Of a stretch of 64,000 nucleotides of DNA, positions 24,580 to 33,410 are shown piece after piece. Numbering within the stretch: position 1 is the stretch's first letter; the number at the start of each line of letters is the position of its first letter. Below the pieces are notes generated by a model. That model ran no database searches, was not told the DNA's origin, and saw only the letters and a list, made by a program, of their open reading frames with translations. A program made the position numbers and the translations under genes. The DNA is from Dermanyssus gallinae (Eukaryota; Arthropoda; Arachnida; Mesostigmata; Dermanyssidae), in contig QVRM01002114.1 of the NCBI GenBank assembly GCA_003439945.1, forward strand, positions 248,001 to 312,000. Reading direction: 5' to 3'.

Positions 24580-25197
24580 TCATCCTGCCTGTTTTATGTA
24601 TTCCCAGAAACGTGTCATCCTCTTATCTGTGCTATTGTGTGTTATGTTGTTTAAATCTTTAAGTTTGTCTAATCTTATGGCGTTGGCTATATCCTTGCTT
24701 AGTTTCATTTTTACTTCCATGTATTCCCTCCGCAGCTTATCTGCATTTGCCATTCTAATACTTTCTTCATACGGTAGTCCTACCCCAGTCTCCCTCCATT
24801 GTTCTAGCCCTTTTGCAAATTTTCTCTTGTCTATTATTTTTGTAGTTTTGTTCTGTTTTCTCTTTAATTTCGGGTGCCTATTCTGACCGCTAAAAGTTAT
24901 CAAATTGTGGTCGCTCCCCACATTGTGTTGTTTATAATCGTCAATACATATGTTTACAATCCAGTTTTCTGCTCTTTGGCTGGCCAGTACATAGTCGACG
25001 GTCGATTTCTTTTTCAGTACTCCAACTTCTCCGAATCTGTTTTGTGACACTTTTCTGTTTATACCTATCCACCTTACATCCTTATGTAACGGTGGAGTTT
25101 CTATTCGTTTATTGTTGTGGGTCGAGTTTGGGTCCTCCAACCGTCGTGGTCTTCCCGGATGCCGTGAAAAAACTTGTTCCTTTGCTGGCAATTCCAT
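24580..25197 (-). pseudogene. CR1-like LINE endonuclease (C-terminal half) and linker
   Basis: An APE-type endonuclease fragment. KKKSTVDYVLAS and NVGSDHNLITFSG match the conserved S-x-V/I-D-Y and S-D-H-N end of the fold, which includes the catalytic Asp-His pair. A charged linker follows (KFAKGLEQWRETGVGL, RMANADKLRREYMEVKMKL), leading into the reverse transcriptase. The N-terminal half of the endonuclease is missing, so the element is internally deleted. Confidence 0.8.
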
Positions 25198-25454
25198 TGA
25201 TTAACACCATCCGTAAAAACTCTCGGATTGGTCCTGTTATGCCTCTCCTCTACGTGATTGTTGGCGCTGTAACTCTCTCCAATTATGTCTGCTTGCCCCG
25301 TGCGCCAGGTTACCCCGATCGTCTTATACTTGCCGCCTTTCTGTGGTTGCGGCTCTTGCTGCTGTTGTGGCCATGCCGGACCTTGCTGGTGTTGTCAATT
25401 CCTTCTCACCCGCATGGGGACGTAGCGTGGGGGCTCTCGTGGAGCGTTTGGTGG

Positions 25455-25958
25455 GCGCTGTTTAATCTGCATGCGCTTACGGAGCTATTTGGCCACCTCG
25501 AGCGCCATGATCGCCCCTCCAACCGAGCTCACATGGACGTCGTCCTTTGCTAAAGACTGCGCAGCCATTCCAGTCTCGCGCCTTCATTTGCCTGAAGCCA
25601 CCTTTCTGTTTCGTTGGCGATGTCCTCGGCCTTCCTGCCGCCGAAATAGCGAATGTCGACACTCCGATCCTTATCTATTTCCGTCAAGAGTGCATCCTTA
25701 TATCTCCCGATTCAGGAGTCTCCAATAACAAGTGCCTTCTTCATCACCACAGCATCTCTGTCTATTTGCTCATTTTCTTCCAGGTCTTCTCGTTGTTGAT
25801 GCTGTTGCTTTTCTACCCGTATATTCGCGACTATTTGCATCGCTCTGCGCGCCTCTGCTCGTGAATTCTCTGCTTCTGTTTTTGCTTGTCGCAGTGCGGC
25901 TCTCAGCCCTTCTCCTCTAGGTCTTTAATCTTTTGAAGGAGACGTTGTTCAATTGCGT
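25455..25958 (-). pseudogene. CR1-like LINE ORF1, coiled coil and SGNH esterase-like part
   Basis: Read on the minus strand, this has a Glu/Lys/Arg-rich coiled-coil stretch (about 25760-25950), then KKALVIGDS followed by a stop and IGRYKDALLTEIDKD. The GDS box is the signature of SGNH/GDSL esterase-like domains found in ORF1 of CR1 and related LINEs. The stop replaces the codon after GDS. The presence of both a PHD finger and an esterase fold in ORF1 supports the CR1-group assignment. Confidence 0.65.
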
Positions 25959-26555
25959 TCATCTCATTAAGGGTGTCTGTCTCGTCATCTTCAGCAGCCC
26001 GATGTTGTTTTTCGGATGCTGCTGTATCGGAAGGGTCGACTTGGCTTGTGTGTCGGTTTCAGTCTCCTCCGCGGCTGCCGTCGATTTACAATGTGCGCCG
26101 GTTTTGCTTTTGGCGGTCTGATGATCTAGCTTGTCCTCCGCTAGATTGTCTTCCGTTTCACTTATCGAGATATTTTGATCATTTATACCGAAGAAATCAA
26201 TTTTGTTGGGCCTTTTCTTGATAGCCCCGGTTGATACTGGGGTGTCAATATCCGGAGGTTGATGGTATTTGCCTCCTGGCTCGGTTGTATTCGGTAACGA
26301 GGTGTTTGTACTATCACTTTCAAATCTACAACGGCCGCATTTCCATTTCATGCTCGCATTTTCCCGCAGCGCTTTTCGTAGTTGCGCGCCTCTTAGCATG
26401 TTTCGCAGGCACTTATCATGGTAGCACTGGTCACAGACAGAACACTTTACTCCTCTGGTGACCCTGTCTATATTCTTGTCACATTGGGCGCACAGTTTTG
26501 TCTGACAATGTTTACTGTCGCTATCTTCAAACCCGTTGGTGCTGTATGCTGCCAT
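25959..26555 (-). CDS. CR1-like LINE ORF1, PHD-finger N-terminus (first copy)
   Basis: The start ATG is at 26555. Residues 15-75 form a PHD-type zinc finger: CQTKLCAQC, then KCSVCDQCYHDKCLRN and KWKCGRC, in the C4-H-C3 order. Such fingers occur at the start of CR1-group ORF1 proteins and may bind nucleic acid or chromatin. A Ser/Thr-rich linker with acidic patches follows. The frame ends after PIQQHPKNNIGLLK at 25959, before the coiled coil, so it is truncated. An almost identical copy at 30789-31326 is fused to Pao Gag. It is LINE-derived rather than a host PHD gene, since the rest of the LINE lies directly downstream. Confidence 0.8.
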   Translation of the reverse strand: MAAYSTNGFEDSDSKHCQTKLCAQCDKNIDRVTRGVKCSVCDQCYHDKCLRNMLRGAQLRKALRENASMKWKCGRCRFESDSTNTSLPNTTEPGGKYHQPPDIDTPVSTGAIKKRPNKIDFFGINDQNISISETEDNLAEDKLDHQTAKSKTGAHCKSTAAAEETETDTQAKSTLPIQQHPKNNIGLLKMTRQTPLMR

Positions 26556-26799
26556 TTTCTTCTTTAGCGCCAGACAGTGCCTAATGACTCGTCTCGCTTA
26601 GTTACACAGAAGTACCTGTTATAAAGAATATCTTCCGAATACATCGAATTGTCCACAGCACTGAATTTAACTAAAAATTGCTTTTAGTTAGGCAGTTCTA
26701 CCTGTTCTCCGAAAATATAGTAGCAGGAGATCGAGGTAAGTATTGCTGGTGTTTTACAGCGATGTTTTGTGCCTAGGAAGTTAACTGTTAACGAGACCG
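26556..26799 (-). promoter_or_regulatory. 5' UTR of the CR1-like LINE
   Basis: 244 bp between the ORF1 start and the adjoining gypsy-type LTR, with no frame of note. CR1-group LINEs carry internal promoters in this region; that role is inferred. The same sequence occurs at 31327-31570. Confidence 0.45.
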
Positions 26800-26908
26800 T
26801 GGTTGATATACAACTGGCGGTTGAACTTTATTTGAAATGCGTGAGCGGGCTCCTAGCTCGGATGCGCCGCCAAGTGTGGTACGTTTAGGAACCGCGCTAA
26901 GTATGGTG
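26800..26908 (-). repeat. Gypsy-type LTR, part 1 (interrupted by Pao)
   Basis: 109 bp that match 31571-31679 and 36710-36818. The remaining 28 bp of the same 137-bp repeat lie at 32376-32403, after the Pao insertion. In minus orientation the repeat starts TGTTAGGGTGCC and ends near CAACCA, and it contains AATAAA. The last five bases (26904-26908, TGGTG) are the Pao target-site duplication. Confidence 0.75.
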
Positions 26909-27168
26909 TGTTGCCAACGGAAACGTAGAATGAAGACAGACGAATATGCGCGGGTTCACACACTCACTATTCTTATTTATTATATTTCACCATACACCAG
27001 AGAGCGCTACGGCTGCTCCGTCTCTCTTCGTATTATTATTATTGTTGTTGTCGTCTAGCTAGCTCACACCATGTCCCGACGGTTAGCGCGAAGCTGTTTC
27101 ACCGCCGGAACTCACACAGATCACACACTTGACACTGCCGCTACACTACCGCTAACAATCACTCAACT

Positions 27169-27219
<51 letters not shown>

Positions 27220-27613
27220 AATCTGCCTGCATCTGCCAGCCACAATCACTCACCACCCTAGTGCAGCACTGCTGCCACGCTCCCGCCGCTGTCGCTGCCA
27301 GGCCGTCGGACGTGCCGGTCGCCGCCGGACTAAGGGTTTGCAGAGTGCGCGTTACGCCGAACGCTCGAGGTAGCAAAAAGGACTGAGGAAATGGCGCGCA
27401 CCCCTTTTATCCGGCCGGCGACCGGCAACGTGACAGTGCGCGAACAGTGCAGTGGCGGGTAATGGCTAACAGCGCCATGGCAGGTTGTGGCTCACAGCGC
27501 CATGGCGGGTTGTGGCTAACAGCGCCGTAGCGAGCTGTGGCTAACAGGCAGAGATCATCGCCATCATGGCGAGCAAATACAAACTTCAATCCGTGGCCAT
27601 ACTATATGCAACA
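26909..27613 (-). repeat. BEL/Pao LTR 1 (3' LTR of element A)
   Basis: A 705-bp LTR bounded by TGTTGCC and GCAACA. It is nearly identical to 31680-32370. On the minus strand it has an AATAAA-type signal, a (TA)n tract, a GATAAAAGGGG TATA-like box (27401-27411) and a block of about 25-bp tandem repeats (27443-27552). TGGTG lies just outside. Confidence 0.93.
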
Positions 27614-27628
27614 TTCCTCCTCCTTTTG
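27614..27628 (-). promoter_or_regulatory. Polypurine tract of Pao element A
   Basis: On the minus strand AAAAGGAGGAGGAA directly precedes the 3' LTR, the position and composition of a plus-strand primer. Confidence 0.8.
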
Positions 27629-27718
27629 AGGGTGGCGGTAGCTTCCCTCAAAAAAATGACTAAGTTTAATTAACTGTGTGTAATATTTATTGTGTCGCCC
27701 CACGAGATCAACTATGGC

Positions 27719-28123
27719 TCACAGCACTTTCGCCAGCAGGCGTCCAGCTCGTTTGACGTAGCGGCCTCCATCGAGGTGCACCCTGTAGGCACGCGTCACG
27801 CCGTCCCTGCTTGTCAGCGCCTCCTCCACGCGACCCAGACGCCAGAAAGCCCGCGGCACTCCCTCCTCCTGCAGCACCACGACGTCGCCTGCGGCGAGCG
27901 GCTCGGTACTCGCGCCTCCCCGCCGCCGCAGGGCCGTCCTCAGGACGAGCATATACTCGGCGCGCCCCCTCTTCCAAAACGCGTTGAGGATCGCCTCCTG
28001 CTGCTTCCAAATTCCGGCGAGGCATCCGGGACGGTCACCCAGCGATGTTAACCTCTCTGCCGGAGAACGCCAGCGGCACCCGAGGCGCCAGGAACTGGCT
28101 CGGGGAGAGCGCCCGTGGCTCAT
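27719..28123 (-). pseudogene. Pao Pol C-terminal domain (DUF5641-like)
   Basis: The C-terminal tail of a Pao polyprotein. It contains WKQQEAILNAFWKRGRAEYM, GDVVVLQEEGVPRAFWRLG and DGVTRAYRVHLDGGRYVKR, the features of the domain that follows integrase in BEL/Pao Pol. It is out of frame with the integrase upstream, with the overlap at 28035-28123 marking the shift. The stop lies about 105 bp before the 3' LTR, as expected for the end of pol. Confidence 0.85.
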
Positions 28124-29204
28124 CCGCCGAGTCCGGCAGTCCCGTTATCGGGCGTTGATTGATGATCGCCGCGACTTCATGGAGAATTGTTATTAGGTTG
28201 ATTAGCTTCAATTCGCTTCCTTGAATTGTCTTCCTTAAGCAGTTTTTTACGACGCCGATGAGTCGTTCGTAAAACCCACCCCACCAGGGGGCCCGCGGGA
28301 TGTTAAAGTCCCACACGACTCCCCCCTGGCTGAGGTACTCCTGGGCCTGCTCGCTGCGCAGCGCTTTCGACAGCGCTACGACGCACCCACTCGCCTTCTG
28401 GAACGTCAGCGCGTTGTCGGACACAAACGTCGCCGGCAGCCCTCTCTGCGCCACGAACCTCTTGATTGCCGACAGGCAGGCCTCTGCCGTGAGGTCTTCG
28501 ACTACCTCCAAATGAACGGCTCGAATGGCGGCGCATGTGAATATTGCGACCCAAATATTCTTTTCTCCTTCTTCATTTCTTATTATTGGCCCGAAGTAAT
28601 CGATGCCGGTGGTCTTGAATGGTCGAAATGACATGTCGACCCGCGTTGCCGGGAGCGGCGCCTCCTCGGCCAACGCTGGCTTGGCTCGATCACGCAGACA
28701 CTTCGTACACTTGTAGATTGTCGACTTCACCACCTGCCGCATCGTCCGGATCCAATATTCTTCACGCAACACGTTCATGACTATCTCTGTCTTTAAATAC
28801 TTCAGACGGCTCTCATGCACGTCCAGAATAATCAGCCGAGTGAGCGGGTCGTCGGCAAGCAGTATCGGGTGGTGTACCTCGAATGTCTCGTCTGCAAACT
28901 GCAGCCGCCCGCCCACCCTCAGGAGCCCGTCTTGATCCATGAACGGCTTGAATTCGGCGAGGCCAGCGTCTTCGGGAGGCTCGTCGCGAGAGGTGCTGGC
29001 AACGGCCTCCCCAAGCAGCGCTGCTGGGCCTCCCGTAGCAGGTGCTGCTTCTGTAACCACAAGGAACTCTCCTTGAGTTTGACCATCGACACTCCTCGAG
29101 AGGGTAAGTCTGCAGGGTTGTGGTCCCCCGGACAATGACTCCAGTCTGATGGTTTCGTAAGTTTCAATATCTCTTCTAAACGATTCTTCACGAATACTCC
29201 CCAC
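28035..29204 (-). pseudogene. BEL/Pao integrase
   Basis: Integrase that would join the DNA copy to target sites. From the right of the domain: GLLRVGGRLQF, an HHCC-type zinc region (VHESRLKYLKTEIVMNV, KSTIYKCTKCLRD) and the DDE core with all three acidic residues: TTGIDYFGPI, TFVSDNALTFQKAS and WGGFYERLIGVVKN. The core is intact. The first 95 or so codons of the listed frame overlap the RNase H region in another frame and are not real. A frameshift near 28930 separates it from RNase H, and another near 28080 from the C-terminal domain. Confidence 0.9.
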
Positions 29205-29803
29205 CTACTCGGGGTGGCGGAGTGAATCCAATGCAACACGACGTGTGCATCGGACCAGCAATAGATCTTACAATCTATATCTAGCTGTTCACGTACCTTG
29301 GTAACAAGCCGCACCGCTAGTGTTGCTGCAACCAGTTCCTTCTTCGGTATAGTCAAACTGTCCAATTGCTGAATAGGCACTAATTTCGCCTTTGCCGCCA
29401 CCAGCCCGATGCGGGTTCCGTTACCGCCGTCGATTGCCTTGAGGTATACTACTGCGGCGTACGCCCTGTCGCTGGCGTCCGCAAATGCGTGCAACTCGAC
29501 GCGGTCTCCGGTTGGCAGATATCTCGGCATGCTGAATCCGTTGAGCTCGGGTAGCTCCTCAGTCCACGCCAGCCATCTTCGGAGGAGCTCTGGGGGGAGC
29601 GGTGCTTTCAGCGGCGACTTAGCCCGATGAGCGTCCTGAAGGATTGTCTTCAACTTCAGGACGTAAGGAGCCAAGAGGCCCTGGGGGTCGTATAGCCTCG
29701 CACAGGCTCCCATCAGGGTGCGTAGCGTCGGCGCGCTCTCCGCCACGAACGAGAGCATCGGCTCAGGATCGAACAAGAGCGTGTCGTGCTCCTGATCGAG
29801 ACA
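28919..29803 (-). pseudogene. BEL/Pao reverse transcriptase thumb and RNase H
   Basis: The surviving part begins LFDPEPMLSFVAE, then ARLYDPQGLLAPYVLKLK (the connection typical of Pao after the palm) and an RNase H region with LHAFADASDRAYAAVVYL, SLTIPKKELVAATLA and CWSDAHVVLHWI. The last segment has HCPGDHNPADLPSRG. The palm with its YxDD box is absent: the preceding Gag-protease frame runs almost straight into this segment, so a deletion of perhaps 250-350 codons is inferred. The element cannot be autonomous. Confidence 0.88.
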
Positions 29804-31326
29804 AACGATGGGAAGCTTCTTCGCCGGGGCCGGGAGCCGCCGAAGACATGGACATACGTGAATTCATGTCCCACAGGGCTGGCCTGGAGGGCGGCCGCCA
29901 GCCGGCTGGTTACAAACGTGCACTGTGAGCCACTATCTAGGAGAAACCTAGTCACTGCATGCTCCCCCGCTCCCGTCTGTACATGTACGTGCCCTGTTGG
30001 CAACAGTGGACGTCCCCCCCCGGCCACTGCCTCCACGTTAATACAAGATAACAATTGTGAGTGGGGGCCCTTACATAATTTACATACAATATGCTTAGTG
30101 CAAGCCCGCGCCCAGTGGCCAGGTTCCAAACACTTCCTACAAACTCGAGCGTCTAATACCTTCTGCCTACGCAACTCTATGGGCATGTCCGCCCGGCATG
30201 CACTAGACTTGTGTCCACCCCCGCAAAATAAACAATTCGTGTTACCCTGTTTCGGTCCAACGTGTGCGTGGTAGGCTTGAGCAGGCTCGCTCCGAGATGA
30301 CTCGCCGAACGACCTTCTAAACGCATTGCCCGTTCGTGTCGCCGGACCATGAGCTTGCACTTTTGAATATACTTTGTTTTTCTCTCGAGACGTAACCATT
30401 CCCGTAAAAAAGGTGTGTATGCCCTGAAACAGTGCCCCCACATCAGCCTCTAAACTATCGTTACCCTGTACAGCCAACCTAATTAAAGTAGAGTCTTCTA
30501 TTGGCACACAATTATCAATATCTTGTTTCTTCAAAAATTCTGCCCTTAAACCCGGTGGTAAAGCCCTCAATGTCACAGCATATAATATTGCTCCATAATT
30601 TAAATGATCACACTTCAACATTTGCAACGATATCACTGCACGATCGATGCTATCTAACAATTGGCGCAGACCCTGATCGTCAGAGTCGCGCGTCACCCTA
30701 GACACTTCTAACAATTGCGTATAAATATGACACAATATAAAACGTGCCGCCCCGAACCGCTGAGCAGGTGGCTCAGGGTCCGGCGGTAGCTGCTGTATCG
30801 GAAGGGTCGACTTGGCTTGTGTGTCGGTTTCAGTCTCCTCCGCGGCTGCCGTCGATTTACAATGTGCGCCGGTTTTGCTTTTGGCGGTCTGATGATCTAG
30901 CTTGTCCTCCGCTAGATTGTCTTCCGTTTCACTTATCGAGATATTTTGATCATTTATACCGAAGAAATCAATTTTGTTGGGCCTTTTCTTGATAGCCCCG
31001 GTTGATACTGGGGTGTCAATATCCGGAGGTTGATGGTATTTGCCTCCTGGCTCGGTTGTATTCGGTAACGAGGTGTTTGTACTATCACTTTCAAATCTAC
31101 AACGGCCGCATTTCCATTTCATGCTCGCATTTTCCCGCAGCGCTTTTCGTAGTTGCGCGCCTCTTAGCATGTTTCGCAGGCACTTATCATGGTAGCACTG
31201 GTCACAGACAGAACACTTTACTCCTCTGGTGACCCTGTCTATATTCTTGTCACATTGGGCGCACAGTTTTGTCTGACAATGTTTACTGTCGCTATCTTCA
31301 AACCCGTTGGTGCTGTATGCTGCCAT
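29713..31326 (-). CDS. Chimeric ORF: LINE PHD finger fused in frame to Pao Gag-protease
   Basis: A 537-codon frame. Residues 1-180 repeat the LINE ORF1 start, including the C4HC3 PHD finger at 15-75. At 30789-30795 the sequence switches, across GCTGCTG, to Pao Gag with no loss of frame (PIQQ then LPPDPEPPAQRF). The Gag part has capsid-like helices, a basic linker, CLFCGGGHKSSAC and CRKCLEPGHWARAC zinc knuckles, a partial third one (CKLCKGPH), and a retropepsin start with FLLDSGSQCTFVT. After about residue 490 the frame drifts into nonsense, at the deletion before RNase H. The Gag N-terminus is missing. Transcripts from the LTR at 31680-32370 would reach this ORF first. The fusion may be functionless, since pol is broken. 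Confidence 0.88.
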   Translation of the reverse strand: MAAYSTNGFEDSDSKHCQTKLCAQCDKNIDRVTRGVKCSVCDQCYHDKCLRNMLRGAQLRKALRENASMKWKCGRCRFESDSTNTSLPNTTEPGGKYHQPPDIDTPVSTGAIKKRPNKIDFFGINDQNISISETEDNLAEDKLDHQTAKSKTGAHCKSTAAAEETETDTQAKSTLPIQQLPPDPEPPAQRFGAARFILCHIYTQLLEVSRVTRDSDDQGLRQLLDSIDRAVISLQMLKCDHLNYGAILYAVTLRALPPGLRAEFLKKQDIDNCVPIEDSTLIRLAVQGNDSLEADVGALFQGIHTFFTGMVTSREKNKVYSKVQAHGPATRTGNAFRRSFGESSRSEPAQAYHAHVGPKQGNTNCLFCGGGHKSSACRADMPIELRRQKVLDARVCRKCLEPGHWARACTKHIVCKLCKGPHSQLLSCINVEAVAGGGRPLLPTGHVHVQTGAGEHAVTRFLLDSGSQCTFVTSRLAAALQASPVGHEFTYVHVFGGSRPRRRSFPSFVSIRSTTRSCSILSRCSRSWRRARRRYAP

Positions 31327-31679
31327 TTTCTTCTTTAGCGCCAGACAGTGCCTAATGACTCGTCTCGCTTAGTTACACAGAAGTACCTGTTATAAAGAAT
31401 ATCTTCCGAATACATCGAATTGTCCACAGCACTGAATTTAACTAAAAATTGCTTTTAGTTAGGCAGTTCTATCTGTTCTCCGAAAATATAGTAGCAGGAG
31501 ATCGAGGTAAGTATTGCTGGTGTTTTACAGCGATGTTTTGTGCCTAGGAAGTTAACTGTTAACGAGACCGTGGTTGATATACAACTGGCGGTTGAACTTT
31601 ATTTGAAATGCGTGAGCGGGCTCCTAGCTCGGATGCGCCGCCAAGTGTGGTACGTTTAGGAACCGCGCTAAGTATGGTG
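31327..31679 (-). repeat. Second copy of LINE 5' UTR and gypsy-LTR part
   Basis: 31327-31570 repeats the LINE 5' UTR at 26556-26799, and 31571-31679 repeats the gypsy-LTR piece at 26800-26908, nearly base for base. It lies where a Pao primer-binding site and leader should be. The TGGTG at 31675-31679 is a copied target-site duplication lying inside the element. Confidence 0.85.
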
Positions 31680-31943
31680 TGTTGCCAACGGAACCGTAGA
31701 ATGAAGACAGACGAATATGCGCGGGTTCACACACTCACTATTCTTATTTATTATATTTCACCATACACCAGAGAGCGCTACGGCTGCTCCGTCTCTCTTC
31801 GTATTATTATTATTGTTGTTGTCGTCTAGCTAGCTCACACCATGTCCCGACGGTTAGCGCGAAGCTGTTTCACCGCCGGAACTCACACAGATCACACACT
31901 TGACACTGCCGCTACACTACCGCTAACAATCACTCAACTAACA

Positions 31944-31976
<33 letters not shown>

Positions 31977-32370
31977 AATCTGCCTGCATCTGCCAGCCAT
32001 AATCACTCACCACCCTAGTGCAGCACTGCTGCCACGCTCCCGCCGCTGTCGCTGCCAGGCCGTCGGACGTGCCGGTCGCCGCCGGACTAAGGGTTTGCAG
32101 AGTGCGCGTTACGCCGAACGCTCGAGGTAGCAAAAAGGACTGAGGAAATGGCGCGCACCCTTTTTATCCGGCCGGCGACCGGCAACGTGACAGTGCGCGA
32201 ACAGTGCAGCGGCGGGTTATGGCTAACAGCGCCATGGAGGGTTGTGGCTCACAGCGCCATGGCGGGTTGTGGCTAACAGCGCCGTAGCGAGCTGTGGCTA
32301 ACAGGCAGAGATCATCGCCATCATGGCGGGCAAATACAAACTTCATTCCGTACCCATACTATATGCAACA
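31680..32370 (-). repeat. BEL/Pao LTR 2 (5' LTR of element A)
   Basis: A 691-bp LTR bounded by TGTTGCC and GCAACA. It is nearly identical to LTR 1 except for a shorter (TA)n tract (about 31944-31976) and scattered substitutions. It is followed on the right by TGGTG (32371-32375), matching the duplication left of LTR 1 and marking the outer border of the insertion. Confidence 0.92.
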
Positions 32371-32403
32371 TGGTGCGTTCGTTAAGTCTGAGGCACCCTA
32401 ACA
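32371..32403 (-). repeat. Gypsy-type LTR, part 2
   Basis: TGGTG plus the 28 bp that complete the 137-bp LTR begun at 26800. It reads TGTTAGGGTGCC from the right end. The intact version is at 36710-36846. Confidence 0.78.
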
Positions 32404-32713
32404 TCTCCCTTCTTTTACACTTGGAAATATAATCGATTATTATTGATATTTTTCAGTGGTTTGATCCTCCTTCCGGATCGCGTAGAAAATTCTCGCGGAA
32501 TATATTTGTTCCGATTTCTCGCGGGCGGCTGCGGCGATGAAGAGTCAGCAGCGGGTCGTTCACTGGGTTGCGCGGTGAAGACGGCGGCCGTGTAATGGGC
32601 TCTTTCCGGCCAGATGACATACTCTGCACCGAACGCATTGACACCTCGATAGCATTGTCGGTTGGGAGTGAGACTGTGGTTGACTGGCATGCAAGAAGTT
32701 CGAACACTACATC
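32404..32713 (-). pseudogene. Ty3/gypsy Pol C-terminal end and polypurine tract (minus); RNase H start (plus)
   Basis: On the minus strand the frame ends with FSTRSGRRIKPLKN, typical of the end of a gypsy-type Pol. AAAAGAAGGGAGA (32404-32416) then abuts the TGTTAGGG LTR start and fits a polypurine tract. The last 25 bases, however, read on the plus strand as ACKKFEHYI and continue into the RNase H at 35614 once the Pao insertion is removed. Two parts of one gypsy element thus meet here in opposite orientation. Confidence 0.65.
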
Positions 32714-32977
32714 TGTTGCCAACGGAACCGTAGAATGAAGACAGTCGAAAATGCGCGGGTTCACACACTCACTATTCTTATTTATTATGTTTCACGATAC
32801 GACAGAGAGCAATACGGCAGCGCCGTCTCTCTTCGTATTATTATTATTATTGTTGTCGTTGCCTAGCTAGGTCACGCAATGTCCCGGCGGTTAGCGCGAA
32901 GCATTTTCCACCGCCGGAACTCACACAGATCACACACTCGTCACTACCGCTACACTGGCGCTAACAATCATTCAACT

Positions 32978-33021
<44 letters not shown>

Positions 33022-33410
33022 CTGCCTGCATCTGCCAGCCACAACACTCACCGCCCTAGTGCAGCACTGCTGCCACGCTCCCGCCGCTGTCGCTGCCAGG
33101 CCGTCGGACGTGCCGGTCGCCGCCGGACTAAGGGCTTGCAGAGTGCGCGTTACGCCGAACGCTCGAGATAGCAAGAGGGATGACAAAATGGCGCGCACCC
33201 CCTTTTATACGGCCGGCGACCGGCAACGTGACAGTGCACGAACGTGCAGTGGCGGGTTGTGACCAACAGTGCCGTGGCGGGTTGTGGCCGACAATGCCGT
33301 GGCGGGTTGTGGCCGACAGTGCTGTAACGGGTTGTCGCCAACAGGCAGAGATCATCATTATCATGGCGCGCTAATAAAAACTTCTATTCGCGGCCATCCA
33401 ATATGCAACA
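32714..33410 (-). repeat. BEL/Pao LTR 3 (3' LTR of element B)
   Basis: A 697-bp LTR with TGTTGCC and GCAACA ends, a (TA)n tract at about 32982-33018, a TATAAAAGGGGG box on the minus strand (33198-33210), and about four 25-bp repeat units (33243-33343). The left flank ACATC (32709-32713) is repeated right of LTR 4. Confidence 0.93.

Noticed and set aside
25959..26555. PHD-finger protein as a host chromatin gene
   Set aside because: It runs into LINE ORF1, endonuclease and reverse transcriptase on the same strand, and its second copy is fused to Pao Gag.
28303..28554. Arg-rich minus-strand frame inside the integrase region
   Set aside because: It is a shadow of the integrase core in another frame. 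The true frame has all catalytic residues.
33180..33374. The 25-bp repeat blocks in the Pao LTRs as a CRISPR-like array
   Set aside because: The units are contiguous with no unique spacers and lie inside LTRs of an animal retroelement.
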